Made by a program: the position numbers and the translations under genes | Assembly (NCBI GenBank): GCA_035578905.1 | Contig: JAQJVL010000665.1 | Location: 62,001-126,000, forward strand | DNA length: 64,000 nucleotides | DNA from: Stictocephala bisonia | Taxonomy: Eukaryota > Arthropoda > Insecta > Hemiptera > Membracidae | Direction of reading: 5' to 3' | Shown here: piece after piece, positions 23,050 to 36,034 of the stretch | Layout: each line of letters opens with the position of its first letter | Position numbering within the stretch: the first letter of the stretch is position 1 | The notes under the pieces: model-generated | Told to the model about the DNA's origin: nothing | Databases searched by the model: none | What the model saw: only the letters and a program-made list of their open reading frames with translations

Positions 23050-25370
23050 ATCCTAACAATATAACTTATTTACATCAAATTCAATAGAATCCAATACTGA
23101 AGGATCAAAACACGTTTCTTTTTGAGTTTTTAACTATGTCTTTCAGAAAAATAATGATACCCATATATTCCAAACAAAATTCAATTATTAGAGGTTAAAT
23201 GAGTGACAACACTGAAGAAATAATATAACACGGTTAAGTTTTCTCAACTATTTGCTGTACCATCCATAACACGGTATTTTATAAAACATATTATATTGTG
23301 CAATATTTTATTTGATTCATATATCTTATATCTTGTAAAGAATACTTTTTACTTAGTTATACATTACTAAGTAAAACAATGAGTTTATCTAAAGTAAGCA
23401 AAAAAGTAATAAAACATTCCGTACTTTATACAGTAAACTGCGACCAGCTGAGGCACAGAGACAATAAAAATCAGTCACTCGACTCCGTTTCCCATCTGAT
23501 TACTTTCTAACGCTTTCTTGAATATTAATATAGTCTTACCTATTATTATATTTTATGAAAATAAAGTATTCATAGAGATAATTCCATGAACCTATATTTT
23601 TAAATAGTAAGATATATGAAGATATATTACCCAGTAAGGTTAGTGGTAATAAAAGATATGAATCTACTTATTATAATATGTTAATATAACATTCTGCATC
23701 AACAAAATAAACAAAATATCGTCAATATTTATGGTTTAATTCAATTAAATTCAAAATCATTTATGATTTCTTAAATTGATATTACATTGCAGTGTTTATT
23801 TTTTTAATATCTCTAGCATATAGCTATTTGAAGATCAACTAATTGTATCATAATGAAATATCTTTAATATATGAGTAAACTTAAAGTAACTAACAAACAA
23901 AACAAAAATAAATAAACAAATCAACAAGCACCAAGGAAACATATTTATAGGAAACCAAACAACAATTGTTATTCATTATAAAAGTTAATTTTCATTTTTA
24001 AAAATATAATTTTTTTATATCAGTAATCCTAATTTTTAATTTATTTTGGAGTTTATCTCAATTAATTGTTTGATTGTTTTAAACTTCCTTCTGGATCACG
24101 ACTGGTAGTCCTAACTCCACATATGCCTCAAAGCATTAAATACTAACACAATAGAAATAAATAAAATACTTAACTATATACAAAAAATATACTATAAATC
24201 GGCAATAAATAAACAATATTAAATACTATATGGACCATGAACAATTCAAAAATAAATAAAAACAAAAACAAATGAAATCAACGATGTGCATGTAACATAT
24301 GTATAATCCAAAGAAATAACGGTACAAATAATAACAAATAAAATACAATAGTAAGATATATGAAGTATTTGTTATCTTCATCAATCAGTTAATCACTTAA
24401 GTATTGCTTTTTAGATTATTGGGTTGATACTGAATGATTATTATTTGTGTATTATCTACTGTTAATGATTGCAGTTAATAATTATTTTTAATACGAACTT
24501 GATGTATTCTGAATTTTGTACAAATTTGAATATTAGGGCTTCTGAAAAATAAATGTACACTTTATAGCTGATCCAAGAAATAATAAAACATAATATTATA
24601 GCTTATACTAGTAACATTCATGACCCAAATAATGAATAAGCTATGGAATGGTTAAATTACACAATATATTCCCTCAAGTAAAGTTATTACATTACTTAAT
24701 AAGCAATGTGTCAATAGCTAATTATTTTTGAACTTTTAAATTTGTAAAGAGGTAAGAAACACATTTCTTCATAAAACTCATTGAAACATAAAAATATCTT
24801 TGTTTTGTTATAATACAGTAATTAATTAATGTGTACTTTCATTTGGTACAGCAAATTTCAAAATTATGAAATTACATTAGCAGTTTAACAAGCGTGATAC
24901 GCATTCCAAATGGCTAACTATTTTAATTACTTCAGTTAACTAATACACATATAGGTTTTTTGACAAAATAATTGGTACTTCAACATATCCAATAATTAAT
25001 TGGTAGATAGGCCTTGATTTTAAAAATACTTACCATGAAATGTGGAAAATTAAATCATGGATAAATCACCAAAACTAGTAATTAATTCTATTATTTAGGT
25101 TATTAGTGCAATGGTAAATGAACGGACGGCGGTCTTCAGCTTGTCCACACAAAGTCATATCCTTCTGACTGTGAACGATTTGGAATGTGAAGGAGCATAT
25201 CATGTTCAATGTTTAAAATAATTTTAAAATAAATAAATTACAATAGAAAAAAATTAAACTATTATATATGGTATTTATGTATATAGATGAATTGTATTTA
25301 GATTTCTATAAACAAGTTGTTTCATATTATAGGAACTAGAAAGGCATATTTTATTTACAGAGTTAATAAA
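23050..25370. other. Very AT-rich intergenic DNA
   Basis: Dominated by A and T runs, with no open frame of note, no array and no RNA-like structure. Direct words such as AAATAAATAAA recur but form no unit. Confidence 0.6.
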
Positions 25371-25373
25371 TAG

Positions 25374-26203
25374 TCTGGAGACGGTTTAATAGTTTTATTA
25401 TTAATTGGATTAGAGGATTAAAACTTAAAAGGATTAAATTAGAAGCTAAAACCAAATTTTTAATTTTCTTACTGGCTCTCTACCTCCAATTGGGGACGGC
25501 TCACAAGGAGTCAGTAGATAATTTAAAATGTAGGCCTAAGCATAGGTCGATTGTTTACCATTTTAAAGGGTTTAATAATTAGTGGAACATAATGCCGCAA
25601 ATTAGACCTCAAAGGTTAATCCTAAACAAAATGTCGGCGCTCGTTTAAAATCGTTGAATCGCCACCACTTTGTAACAAATAAAGGTCTGGAAGTGCAGTT
25701 TGTGGCATTCTTCTTTGATTGACAAGCCCTATAAAAAGATGTGCCTATCAACATTAAAAATTGCCTGCTGACCCTTCGTGGGGCATTCCCTTTTAAATAC
25801 TGAATACATCTTAAAGTAAGTGCTTGTGTACAGTGATCATGCGTGAATTTTTGTAGCTTTATCTGATATGGTTACAATAAACTTAAGCCATTCTTGAACT
25901 TGCACGTAGGAACTTCGAATATTGTGCAAACAAAACTTTCGAGTGCCACTATTTTGTTTAGGATTAACCTTTAAGGTCTAATTTATGGCATGATGTTCTA
26001 CTAATTGAGACCTTTCAAATGGTATGCAAATAGACATATGCTTCTATAAATTCAAAATGGTCTACTGACGCCTTGTGGGCTATCCCCCAGAAGGTAGAGA
26101 GTCAATAAGAACATTAAAAAATTTGATTTGAGCTTCCAATTTAATTAGTTAAGTTTAAATTCTCTAGTCCAATTAATAATAAAACTATTAAACCGTAACC
26201 AGA
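25374..26203. mobile_element. Foldback/MITE-like element with about 265-bp terminal inverted repeats
   Basis: The left arm (25374-25643) and right arm (25940-26203) are imperfect reverse complements along their whole length. The outer ends read TCTGG-AG-ACGGTTTAATAG and, in reverse, TCTGG-TT-ACGGTTTAATAG. Both arms keep TTTTATTATTAATTGGA, GGTTAATCCTAAACAAAAT and a CTCTCTACC block. The 296-bp centre has no transposase frame, so the element is non-autonomous. No clear target-site duplication was found. Long arms relative to total length fit foldback-type or long-TIR DNA transposon derivatives. Fragments of the same family lie at 40.77 and 61.1 kb. Confidence 0.8.
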
Positions 26204-26204
26204 A

Positions 26205-26535
26205 TTTTTACTAACCCTGTATATAACACACAACCACATATGCAAAGGATAAGTAAAAATGGTAATGCAGTAGTAAAATAATATAATTAGATTGAGGACG
26301 GATTTAGAAATATGAAAACTAATAATAGATCCATATAACGTTGTTTAATTTACTTAAATTTACTGTTTCCGTGTAACACGCAAAGGACATTGTCACTTGA
26401 CATGTCATGTTTATACAGAACCAAGGATCTAAAGGACCAATTAATTCGTTCAGTTAAGCATAGTGTCAAAAGTGGGATTAACGTTTAGATCCCAGTGTAT
26501 GTACTTAGTCCCTCACAACGGAGTTTACTCTATAG
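26205..26535. other. AT-rich spacer
   Basis: Lies between two inverted-repeat elements. Nothing recognised. Confidence 0.5.
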
Positions 26536-26537
26536 TC

Positions 26538-26919
26538 CAGCCGTTCTAACTTTACATCTGAGGGGAGCACACTATGGCAACATTGTAAATCTTGAGCGCT
26601 TGGCTCCATCCTGTCCCACGGCTAGTTTGTTTCCGGCCTAGATAATTCACTACTAGTGCCTGATAGTTTTATAAGTTAAAATGTTCCGATTGGCTTATTT
26701 TTTGACATTTATAATCAGTAAAAAAATTACTTCCAAGTTAAACACTAAAGCTACTTTGATTCCAATTAAAAAAATGTGTACTTTCCTACATTATTCCCAA
26801 TTGTGAGTTACCGGATGTAAAATTTCGAGGAGGGCTGTGGCGGTCTAGATGTAACGTTGCTCATAGAAAATTTCAGTTTAGCCCGCAAACCTTAGAGGTA
26901 AAGTTAGAACGGCTAGATG
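26538..26919. mobile_element. Small MITE-like element, about 0.38 kb
   Basis: AGCCGTTCTAACTTTAC at the left edge and its inverse GTAAAGTTAGAACGGCT at the right edge form terminal inverted repeats of about 25 bp with a few mismatches (TCTGAGG against CCTTAGAGG inward). The interior is GC-richer than the flanks and has no transposase frame. TA dinucleotides lie 4-5 bp outside both ends, so a Tc1/mariner-type TA duplication is possible but not shown. Confidence 0.6.
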
Positions 26920-29060
26920 TACGCGTTCTATACAACTAGTCATATACAACAGTGAAAACTTGCCTCAGTGTATCTAACATGAAGCAGACGCACTGACTCA
27001 GAACAGCATTTTAAGTGTTCTTTTCCAAACAGTGTATTGTTTGGCCTTTCCAATGATAAAATAGTTATTTGTGGCATTATAAAACATCTGTACGCATAGT
27101 AACGTTTAGATCGAATGGAAAAATATTAATTATTACCATTCTAATTAATTATTATTGAAACAGCAAAGAATGTTTGTAAAGTAAATTATAAACAGTATTA
27201 TTGCACTTTTCACCCTCGTGAGGGCTAATCATGCATTCTCTTCTTGAAGTACCATCTTATGAAATATTTTTCATTATTATTGTGGGGTACTGTATTTTTG
27301 GCCATTTGAGCAGTAGGCCTAATATTAGATTATGTTTACTCCTATGTTACATGACTTGAGTTATTTATTGATCGTAATGTGTTTTATTGATCGGAATACT
27401 AATAAGTCAGTCATATTGCAGAATTTTCCTAATTTATAATTATACATATATTTATAAATATAGATAACATATTTATCTACATATATATGTCAATTACTTG
27501 ATATTGTGTCACATATTATTTACCTTTATTACATAATATATTCCTGTAGCTGTTATATTCTCATTGAAGTAATTACTGATAAGTCATGGCAACTCACTAG
27601 TATGTGTAACATAAAACTTAAGTTAGATTTATAAATATATTTTTTGTATATATTTTTTTGTATTTATAAATATATATATAAACATGATCTATTATTGTAT
27701 CTAAAGTATATAACGTTCAGGGTAGTATGTACAAATTTAAAGCCACATAGCGTGGTTGTTTAAAATATAAAACCCCATATTCACAGCTGATATTTACTAC
27801 AGTTTATAAATGAAGTGTCAAAGAATTGGGCTTATAATAATTTTTCCAACAGTTTAACCACAAGTCGTATAGACTGGCATTCGCATCCATCCACAATAAA
27901 TTATTTTATTATTATTCTCTGTAAAGTTACAGGTTAAAGACAACTCACGCACAATTTCACTCATAAAAACGTGTTCTTAAACCCAAATATCACAATACAA
28001 AGCAAATTGGTGCAAGCAAAATCTCCATCATAATTTTGTTCTTAAAGAAAATAACATGGTGGACACTAAACAATTAGTTTGAAAATTATTGCTTGGTTAT
28101 TTTAAGTTTGACAGCAAATTAAAGCTCGGAGCCATTTCAGACCAGTGGCACGTGGCCGTTCCGCTAGTACCAAATTTATTTTATTTTGACTATAACAAAT
28201 AATAAATAAACCCACCTTCAAAATTATGGTCTCCGGAAAAATTTTCTGTAGTTCCAACTATTACAGATATTTTTATTTTTACAACATATAATTAAGATGC
28301 GCCTTGGTAACACAACTCTCAAGTGACTAGTGTTATTTAAAGTGTTTCAAAAGCCTTCTCATACAAAGGGTAACGATTCCTTTGCACTAATTGGTCGTGT
28401 TGGAGGGCTGACTTGTCATTTTTTGACGAGCAAATAAAAACCTTCGTGTTTTACGTGAAAAGGGGTTTCACCCAACCCGATAAGGGATGAAATGTAGCAC
28501 AAGCATATAAGGCAGTCTTTGTATTTTGATTTGGTTGTTATTGCAACCACACTTAATGATGTTAATTTTAGATACACGTATAGAGCTGACGGCAGGCCTG
28601 ATTTTCAAGTTTCAACATAAATTTACTGCAAATTTAATGAATTTATGGCCATATGAGAGTCATGTCTTAACCTGTGAGGTATAGGATTTATCTGTGAGAT
28701 ATAGGTTCTATATCTTCAATAGAAACTCTATCGTATAAGACTCTAAAACCAAAATTATTTTGAATCTATGGATACCGATGATGTTAAACTGTAAAAAACG
28801 ATTACAAAATAACTGACTGATATAATTCATTCTTACTTTTATAAGGGATCGTTAAAATTGAGATTTAGATTTAATTAAAGTTATAATTTTTTTAAAGAAA
28901 GAAGATAAAGTAAAAGCAGTTGTGTGTCTGAAAAAGTGTATATTTCTTAAGTGTAACTAAATGTACTATATTTTGTAGTGACTGTAGTGCATTATGCTAA
29001 AATATTTTGGAGTGTTACAATCCAATGTGATAACAACAGTGACATAAGTGCAATGGAGCC
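26920..29060. other. AT-rich intergenic DNA
   Basis: No array or recognisable gene. Contains (AT)-rich microsatellite-like stretches near 27430-27500 and 27630-27690. Confidence 0.5.
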
Positions 29061-29069
29061 GTGAATGTT

Positions 29070-29942
29070 CACTGTACAGCTGATTCAACATTAGATAATG
29101 TGTCACACAGCTGTTGTCACCTGGTAAACTGGTGTGCTGGAAACTGCATGTAGCAACAATGGTTAGGTAATTTCATATTGAAGGCTTAAGGAATATACAG
29201 CAGAATATTGGTAGTTAAAATGTCATGCTTTACACATATTTATAGAACTAGATGAAATGATTAAGCTTGTAAAATATTAAAGCACAAGCTCGTAAATGAA
29301 ATAAATTAGGTAGGATGGAAAGCATATGACAGTAGTTCATTATGGTAATTATATAAACAAATATTTGGACAAAGAGTAGTATTTACATAGCAAATAAAAA
29401 GTCTGGGATAAATTAATAAACTAATAAAAGCCAGGCAATAACAAAACTAGTGTTGTGATGATTTTTAAATATTGTTAAGTATAAATACTAATTAAATACA
29501 ATGGAATTTAAATAAAAACTATTTCTTGGCTTTGCTGAAGGGACATTTTCTATAAATGCTACGTTAAGTTAATCTGATTATGTACCACTGCTGCTGAGCC
29601 AAAAACGTATGAGAAAACCAAATAGAAATAAATATTTGTTCAAACAACATTAATCATTATAAATTTACCAACTAATAAAAGTAATAATTACAATACTTAT
29701 ACGTATTCATTGAAAGATAATTTGAGGATGTTTAATAACAAGATAATAACAAGAGTTTAATGTTTTCACTGATTAGGAAAACACGTGTGGCAAGTGATGT
29801 TCTAGCATTTCAAACTTTATATTTACAGAATTTAAGCTAAACATATTCCATGTACTAAAAATATATCAATCAAATTATTTTGATTGCATTTGTTTGTATA
29901 AAAAATGTCAATATAAATATATAATTATATTGGAAAATAAAT
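29070..29942 (+). repeat. Left copy of a duplicated satellite-flanking segment
   Basis: This segment precedes the first 108-bp block. It reappears, shortened and altered, at about 31000-31735 before the second block. Shared anchors include GAAGGCTTAAGGAA, AAAGCATATGACAGTA, AAACAAAACTAGTGTT-like words, TTTCTTGGCTTTG and ATATATAATTATAT. It shows no coding potential. Confidence 0.85.
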
Positions 29943-30975
29943 AGTTTTAACATAGTTGAATTCAAAAGTCATTCAAACCTTAAGTGCAGTGTTGTGACTT
30001 TTATACGTAGTTGGTCCTAAGTAGTCGCATAATGAGTACTGCTGGAAAATAGTTTTAACATAGTTGAATTCAAAAGTCGTTCGAACCTTTAGTGCAGTCT
30101 TGTGACTTTTATACGTAGTTGGTTCTAAGTAGTCTCATAATGAGTACTGCTGGAAAATAGTTTTAACATAGTTGAATTCAAAAGTCATTCGAACCTTAAG
30201 TGCAGTGTTGAGACTGATACGTAGTTGGTTCTAAGTAGTCGCACAATGAGAACTGCAGGGAAACAGTTTCAACACAGTTGAATTCAAAAGTCGTTCGAAC
30301 CTTTATTGCAGTGTTGTGACTTTCATACGTAGTTGGTTCTAAGTAGTCGCACAATGAGAACTGCAGGGAAACAGTTTCAACACAGTTGAATTCAAAAGTC
30401 GTTCGAACCTTTAGTGCAGTGTTGTGACTTTCATTCGTAGTTGGTTCTAAGTAGTCGCACAATGAGAACTGCAGGGAAACAGTTTCAACACAGTTGAATT
30501 CAAAAGTCGTTCGAACCTTTATTGCAGTGTTGTGACTTTCATACGTAGTTGGTTCTAAGTAGTCGCACAATGAGAACTGCAGGGAAACAGTTTCAACACA
30601 GTTGAATTCAAAAGTCATTCGAACCTTTAGTGCAGTGTTGTGACTTTCATACGTAGTTGGTTCTAAGTAGTCGTACAATGAGAACTGCAGGGAAACAGTT
30701 TTAACATAGTTGAATTCAAAAGTCATTCGAACCTTTAGTGCAGTGTTGAGACTGATACGTAGTTGGTTCTAAGTAGTCGCACAATGAGAACTGCAGGGAA
30801 ACAGTTTCAACACAGGTGAATTCAAAAGTCGTTCGAACCTTTAGTGCAGTGTTGTGACTTTCATTCGTAGTTGGTTCTAAGTAGTCGCACAATGAGAACT
30901 GCAGGGAAACAGTTTCAACACAGTTGAATTCAAAAGTCGTTCGAACCTTTATTGCAGTGTTGTGACTTTCATACG
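29943..30975. repeat. 108-bp satellite, block A, about 9.5 copies
   Basis: The unit runs ACAGTTTCAACACAGTTGAA, TTCAAAAGTCGTTCGAACCT, TTAGTGCAGTGTTGTGACTT, TCATACGTAGTTGGTTCTAA, GTAGTCGCACAATGAGAACT, GCAGGGAA. The left three units have TTTTAACATAG and TACTGCTGG variants. Since 108 is a multiple of three, minus-strand frames of over 100 codons appear. They encode a 36-residue repeat with no family resemblance and are not called as genes. Confidence 0.98.
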
Positions 30976-30999
30976 TATTGGTTAAGTCAAGGAGCGTTT

Positions 31000-31735
31000 T
31001 CACTGCAGTGAATTCAAATAGATCGTTCACACACTTTTATGGTAAGGTGTGGGGACTCATGTAAACAAGGTTAGGTTAATTTCCAATGAAGGCTTAAGGA
31101 AACAGTTCAACAATTGAGTTCGAAAGTCATGCTTTCGAACTTTAGTGCAGTGTTAAGCTTTAAAATATTGGCACTAAGTAATGAATAATTAATGAGGATA
31201 AAGCATATGACAGTATTCATTAATGGTAATTATAAACCATATTTGCAGTGTTTTACATGCATAACAAGTTGGGGTTCTAATAGAACAATGAAAGCAGGCA
31301 AAACAAAACTAGTGTTAAGTGATCGACTTTTTAATATGTGTAATATAATTACTATTGTAATATCCACAATGGAATTTAATGGAAAACAGTTTCTTGGCTT
31401 TGTGAGGAATTCAAAAGTACGTTTCAACTTTATGACCATGCTGTGACAAAAACTTGAGAAACATAGAGTAATATGTTCCAACAAACATTAATCAGGTAAA
31501 ATTTCACAAAACAGTAATAATTCAAAAGCGTATTCATGAAATGATTAATTTGAGGTGTTTAATTTACAAGATAAACAAGAGTTAATGTTTTCATGATTAG
31601 AACAAACTGTGAGGTGTTAAGCTTCAAGATATTACAGATTTGCAAACATATTCATGTTAAAAATATCATCAAACTATTTATGTTGCAGTTGTTTGTATAA
31701 GAATGTCATATAAGTATATAATTATATATGGAAAT
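31000..31735. repeat. Right copy of the duplicated flank, blended with satellite sequence
   Basis: Aligns to 29070-29942 but with many small deletions. At several points it follows the 108-bp unit instead: GAGTTCGAAAGTCATGC with TTTAGTGCAGTGTT (31105-31155), TTTGCAGTGTT then GGGGTTCTAA and ACAATGAAAGCAGG (about 31230-31300), and GGAATTCAAAAGTACG (31405). Near 30985 it also carries GTCAAGGAGCG, a word from the 56-bp array. It has no coding value; the opposed frames near 31192-31484 are chance. Confidence 0.75.
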
Positions 31736-34013
31736 AAATAGTTTTAACAGAGTTGAATTCAAAAGTCATTCAACCTTTAGTGCAGTGTTGAGCTTTGATA
31801 CGTAGTTGGTTCTAAGTAGTCGCATAATGAGTAACTGCTGGAAAATAGTTTTAACACAGTTGAATTCAAAAGTCGTTCGAACCTTTAGTGCAGTCTTGTG
31901 ACTTTCATACGTAGTTGGTTCTAAGTAGTCCATAATGAGTAACTGCTGGGAAACTAGTTTTCAACATAGTTGAATTCAAAAGTCATTCGAACCTTTAGTG
32001 CAGTGTTGTGACTTTCATACGTAGTTGGTTCTAAGTAGTCGTACATTGAGAACTGCAGGGAAACAGTTTTAACATAGTTGAATTCAAAAGTCATTCGAAC
32101 CTTTAGTGCAGTGTTGAGACTGATACGTAGTTGGTTCTAAGTAGTCGCACAATGAGAACTGCAGGGAAAGAGTTTCAACACAGGTGAATTCAAAAGTCGT
32201 TCGAACCTTTAGTGCAGTGTTGTGACTTTCATTCGTAGTTGGTTCTAAGTAGTCGCACAATGAGAACTGCAGGGAAACAGTTTCAACACAGTTGAATTCA
32301 AAAGTCGTTCGAACCTTTATTGTAGTGTTGTGACTTTCATACGTAGTTGGTTCTAAGTAGTCGCACAATGAGAACTGCAGGGAAACAGTTTCAACACAGT
32401 TGAATTCAAAAGTCGTTCGAACCTTTAGTGCGGTGTTGTGACTTTCATACGTAGTTGGTTCTAAGTAGTCGCATAATGAGAACTGCAGGGAAACAGTTTT
32501 AACATAGTTGAATTCAAAAGTCATTCGAACCTTTAGTGCAGTGTTGAGACTTTGATACGTAGTTGGTTCTAAGTAGTCGCACAATGAGAACTGCAGGGAA
32601 ACAGTTTCAACACAGTTGAATTCAAAAGTCGTTCGAACCTTTATTGCAGTGTTGTGACTTTCATACGTAGTTGGTTCTAAGTAGTCGCACAATGAGAACT
32701 GCAGGGAAACAGTTTCAACTCAGTTGAATTCAAAAGTCGTTCGAACCTTTAGTGCAGTGTTGTGACTTTCATAAGTAGTTGGTTCTAAGTAGTCGCACAA
32801 TGAGAACTGCAGGGAAACAGTTTCAACACAGTTGAATTCGAAAGTCATTCGAACCTTTAGTGCAGTGTTGTGACTTTCATACATAGTTGGTTCTAAGTAG
32901 TCGCATAATGAGAACTGCAGGGAAACAGTTTTAACATAGTTGAATTCAAAAGTCATTCGAACCTTTAGTGCAGTGTTGAGACTGATACGTAGTTGGTTCT
33001 AAGTAGTCGCACAATGAGAACTGCAGGGAAACAGTTTCAACACAGTTGAATTCAAAAGTCGTTCGAACCTTTATTGCAGTGTTGTGACTTTCATTCGTAG
33101 TTGGTTCTAAGTAGTCGCACAATGAGAACTGCAGGGAAACAGTTTCAACAGAGTTGAATTCAAAAGTCGTTCGAACCTTTAGTGCAGTGTTGTGACTTTC
33201 ATTCGTAGTTGGTTCTAAGTAGTCGCACAATGAGAACTGCAGGGAAACAGTTTCAACACAGTTGAATTCAAAAGTCGTTCGAACCTTTATTGCAGTGTTG
33301 TGACTTTCATACGTAGTTGGTTCTAAGTAGTCGCACAATGAGAACTGCAGGGAAACAGTTTCAACACAGTTGAATTCAAAAGTCGTTCGAACCTTTAGTG
33401 CGGTGTTGTGACTTTCATACGTAGTTGGTTCTAAGTAGTCGCATAATGAGAACTGCAGGGAAACAGTTTTAACAGAGTTGAATTCAAAAGTCATTCGAAC
33501 CTTTAGTGCAGTGTTGAGACTTTGATACGTAGTTGGTTCTAAGTAGTCGCACAATGAGAACTGCAGGGAAACAGTTTCAACACAGTTGAATTCAAAAGTC
33601 GTTCGAACCTTTATTGCAGTGTTGTGACTTTCATACGTAGTTGGTTCTAAGTAGTCGCACAATGAGAACTGCAGGGAAACAGTTTCAACTCAGTTGAATT
33701 CGAAAGTCGTTCGAACCTTTAGTGCAGTGTTGTGACTTTCATAAGTAGTTGGTTCTAAGTAGTCGCACAATGAGAACTGCAGGGAAACAGTTTCAACACA
33801 GTTGAATTCGAAAGTCATTCGAACCTTTAGTGCAGTGTTGTGACTTTCATACGTAGTTGGTTCTAAGTAGTCGCATAATGAGAACTGCAGGGAAACAGTT
33901 TTAACAGAGTTGAATTCAAAAGTCATTCGAACCTTTAGTGCAGTGTTGAGATTTTCATAAGTAGTTGGTCCTAAGTAGTCGCATAATGAGTACTGCAGGG
34001 AAACAGTTTTATA
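31736..34013. repeat. 108-bp satellite, block B, about 21 copies, with 970-bp higher-order repeat
   Basis: Same unit as block A. Marked variants recur at exactly 970 bp (nine units): GTGCGGTGTT at 32430 and 33400, CATAAGTAGTTGG at about 32770 and 33740, AACTCAGTTGAATTC at about 32716 and 33686. The first two or three units (31740-31975) have extra indels (GAGTAACTGCTGG, TAGTCCATAATG). The minus-strand frames of 78-238 codons are repeat artefacts. Confidence 0.98.
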
Positions 34014-34724
34014 ACGATGTACATTTTATGCCTGTAGAGTTCCAGTATTTTTAATATCATTTAAACATATAACTTTAAATCACTTCAAATAACCATGTAT
34101 AAAATAATAATACTTTAAATTTAGTTAAAGGAATCTGCATTGATACTCAGTTAAATAATTATTGATTTTGAAAAATACATAATTTATTTAGAAAAGCGAA
34201 ACACTTTTCTTTTTAGAGAGGATTCAATTTCCATGTTTTAAAAATGTCGAGTATGTAATTTACGTTTTAATCTGCAACAAAATTATATCACAATTAAGAA
34301 ACTATATTACTTTTCGTAATCTAATTCATATGAATAAAAAAATAATTTAGAACTAATTTTTTTAAACTATAAACTTATTAGTCCCAAAATGCATGAAAGG
34401 GATTTATAATGCTTCCCTATCACGGGAATAATTTGTCAGTGTAAATTACTGAGTAAACAAAATATTTGAAACAGCATAAAATAATGTCACTAATGATCAT
34501 ACAAACATTTGACAAGCATAAGATACTAAGGCAAAATTAAAAAACATTATTAAGAAGAAGAAATGAATAATGGAGGAGTGTGATTATTCTAAAAATATCT
34601 CATACTATCGTAAACCACCAAGATGTAGAGTTGAATTCTCAGCAAAATATTAAGGTTTCAGGACAACAAACAACTTAGATGTAGTAAAAATAGGAATTTC
34701 AAATTAAAGGCACTAACTTGAAGA
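34014..34724. other. AT-rich spacer between satellites
   Basis: Nothing recognised. It separates the 108-bp and 56-bp arrays. Confidence 0.6.
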
Positions 34725-35661
34725 TTAGTCGTGATACGTAGAAACCAGTCAAGGAGCGTAAACTGAGTGAGACATTATTACTAGTCGTGATACGTAGAAA
34801 CCAGTCAAGGAGCGTAAACTGAGTGAGACATTATTACTAGTCGTGATACGTAGAAACCAGTCAAGGAGCGTAAACTGAGTGAGACATAATTACTAGTCGT
34901 GATACGTAGAAACCAGTCAAGGAGCGTAAACTGAGTGAGACATTATTACTAGTCGTGATACGTAGAAACCAGTCAAGGAGCGTAAACTGAGTGAGACATT
35001 ATTACTAGTCGTGATACGTAGAAACCAGTCAAGGGCGTAAACTGAGTGAGACATTATTATTAGTCGTGATACGTAGAAACCAGTCAAGGGCGTAAACTGA
35101 GTGAGACATTATTACTAGTCGTGATACGTAGAAACCAGTCAAGGAGCGTAAACTGAGTGAGACATTATTACTAGTCGTGATACGTAGAAACCAGTCAAGG
35201 AGCGTAAACTGAGTGAGACATTATTATTAGTTGTGATACGTAGAAACCAGTCAAGGGCGTAAACTGAGTGAGACATTATTACTAGTCGTGATACGTAGAA
35301 ACCAGTCAAGGGCGTAAACTGAGTGAGACATTATTATTAGTCGTGATACGTAGAAACCAGTCAAGGGCGTAAACTGAGTGAGACATTATTATTAGTCGTG
35401 ATACGTAGAAACCAGTCAAGGAACGTAAACTGAGTGAGACATTACTATTAGTCGTGATACGTATAAACCAGTCAAGGGCGTAAACTGAGTGAGACATTAT
35501 TACTAGTCGTGATACGTAGAAACCAGTCAAGGAGCGTAAACTGAGTGAGACATTATTACTAGTCGTGATACGTAGAAACCAGTCAAGGAGCGTAAACTGA
35601 GTGAGACATTATTATTAGTCGTGATACGTAGAAACCAGTCAAGGAGCGTAAATTGAGTGAG
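34725..35661. repeat. 54-56-bp tandem array, 17 copies
   Basis: The unit runs TAGTCGTGATACGTAGAAAC then CAGTCAAGGAGCGTAAACTG and AGTGAGACATTATTAC. Two subtypes alternate irregularly: AAGGAGCGTAA and the shorter AAGGGCGTAA; ACTAGTCG and ATTAGTCG also vary. Words TACGTAG and TAGTCG are shared with the 108-bp unit, although the rest is unlike it. The frame at 35306-35530 (-) is an artefact. Confidence 0.98.
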
Positions 35662-35694
35662 ACATTATTATTATTATTATTATAATTATTATTA
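35662..35694. repeat. (ATT)n microsatellite
   Basis: About ten ATT triplets with one interruption grow directly out of the last ATTATT of the 56-bp array. Confidence 0.95.
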
Positions 35695-35699
35695 GTTGA

Positions 35700-36034
35700 G
35701 AGAACTCTATAAAAACAAAATATTGTTTGTTCAAATATTTTTACTAAGTGTAGACTATTTTAGTTTATTAAATTTATTTATTTTAACAGATTTGATTATA
35801 ATTGTTATTTAATTTTAGTTAGATGTAAAATAATACATATAAGGGCAGTGAGTGTACATACAATAAAATAGTAAACAATTATAATTATATCATGTTTAAA
35901 TTTAATAGAATTTATTTTAATATAATAGTGAGATCATTTATTTATACATTATATCTGCAAAGTTTGTAATATTGCTTAAATTTGGTTTTACAACATCAAT
36001 TAATTATTCACTCAATTCTATTTAGATCTTTGAC
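35700..36034. other. AT-rich spacer
   Basis: Nothing recognised before the large duplication. Confidence 0.5.

Noticed and set aside
30196..33926. Minus-strand frames of 78-238 codons with a 36-residue repeat, resembling a repetitive secreted protein
   Set aside because: The 108-bp satellite is a multiple of three. Frames begin and end at unit variants, there is no signal peptide or other domain, and the repeat continues beyond the frames.
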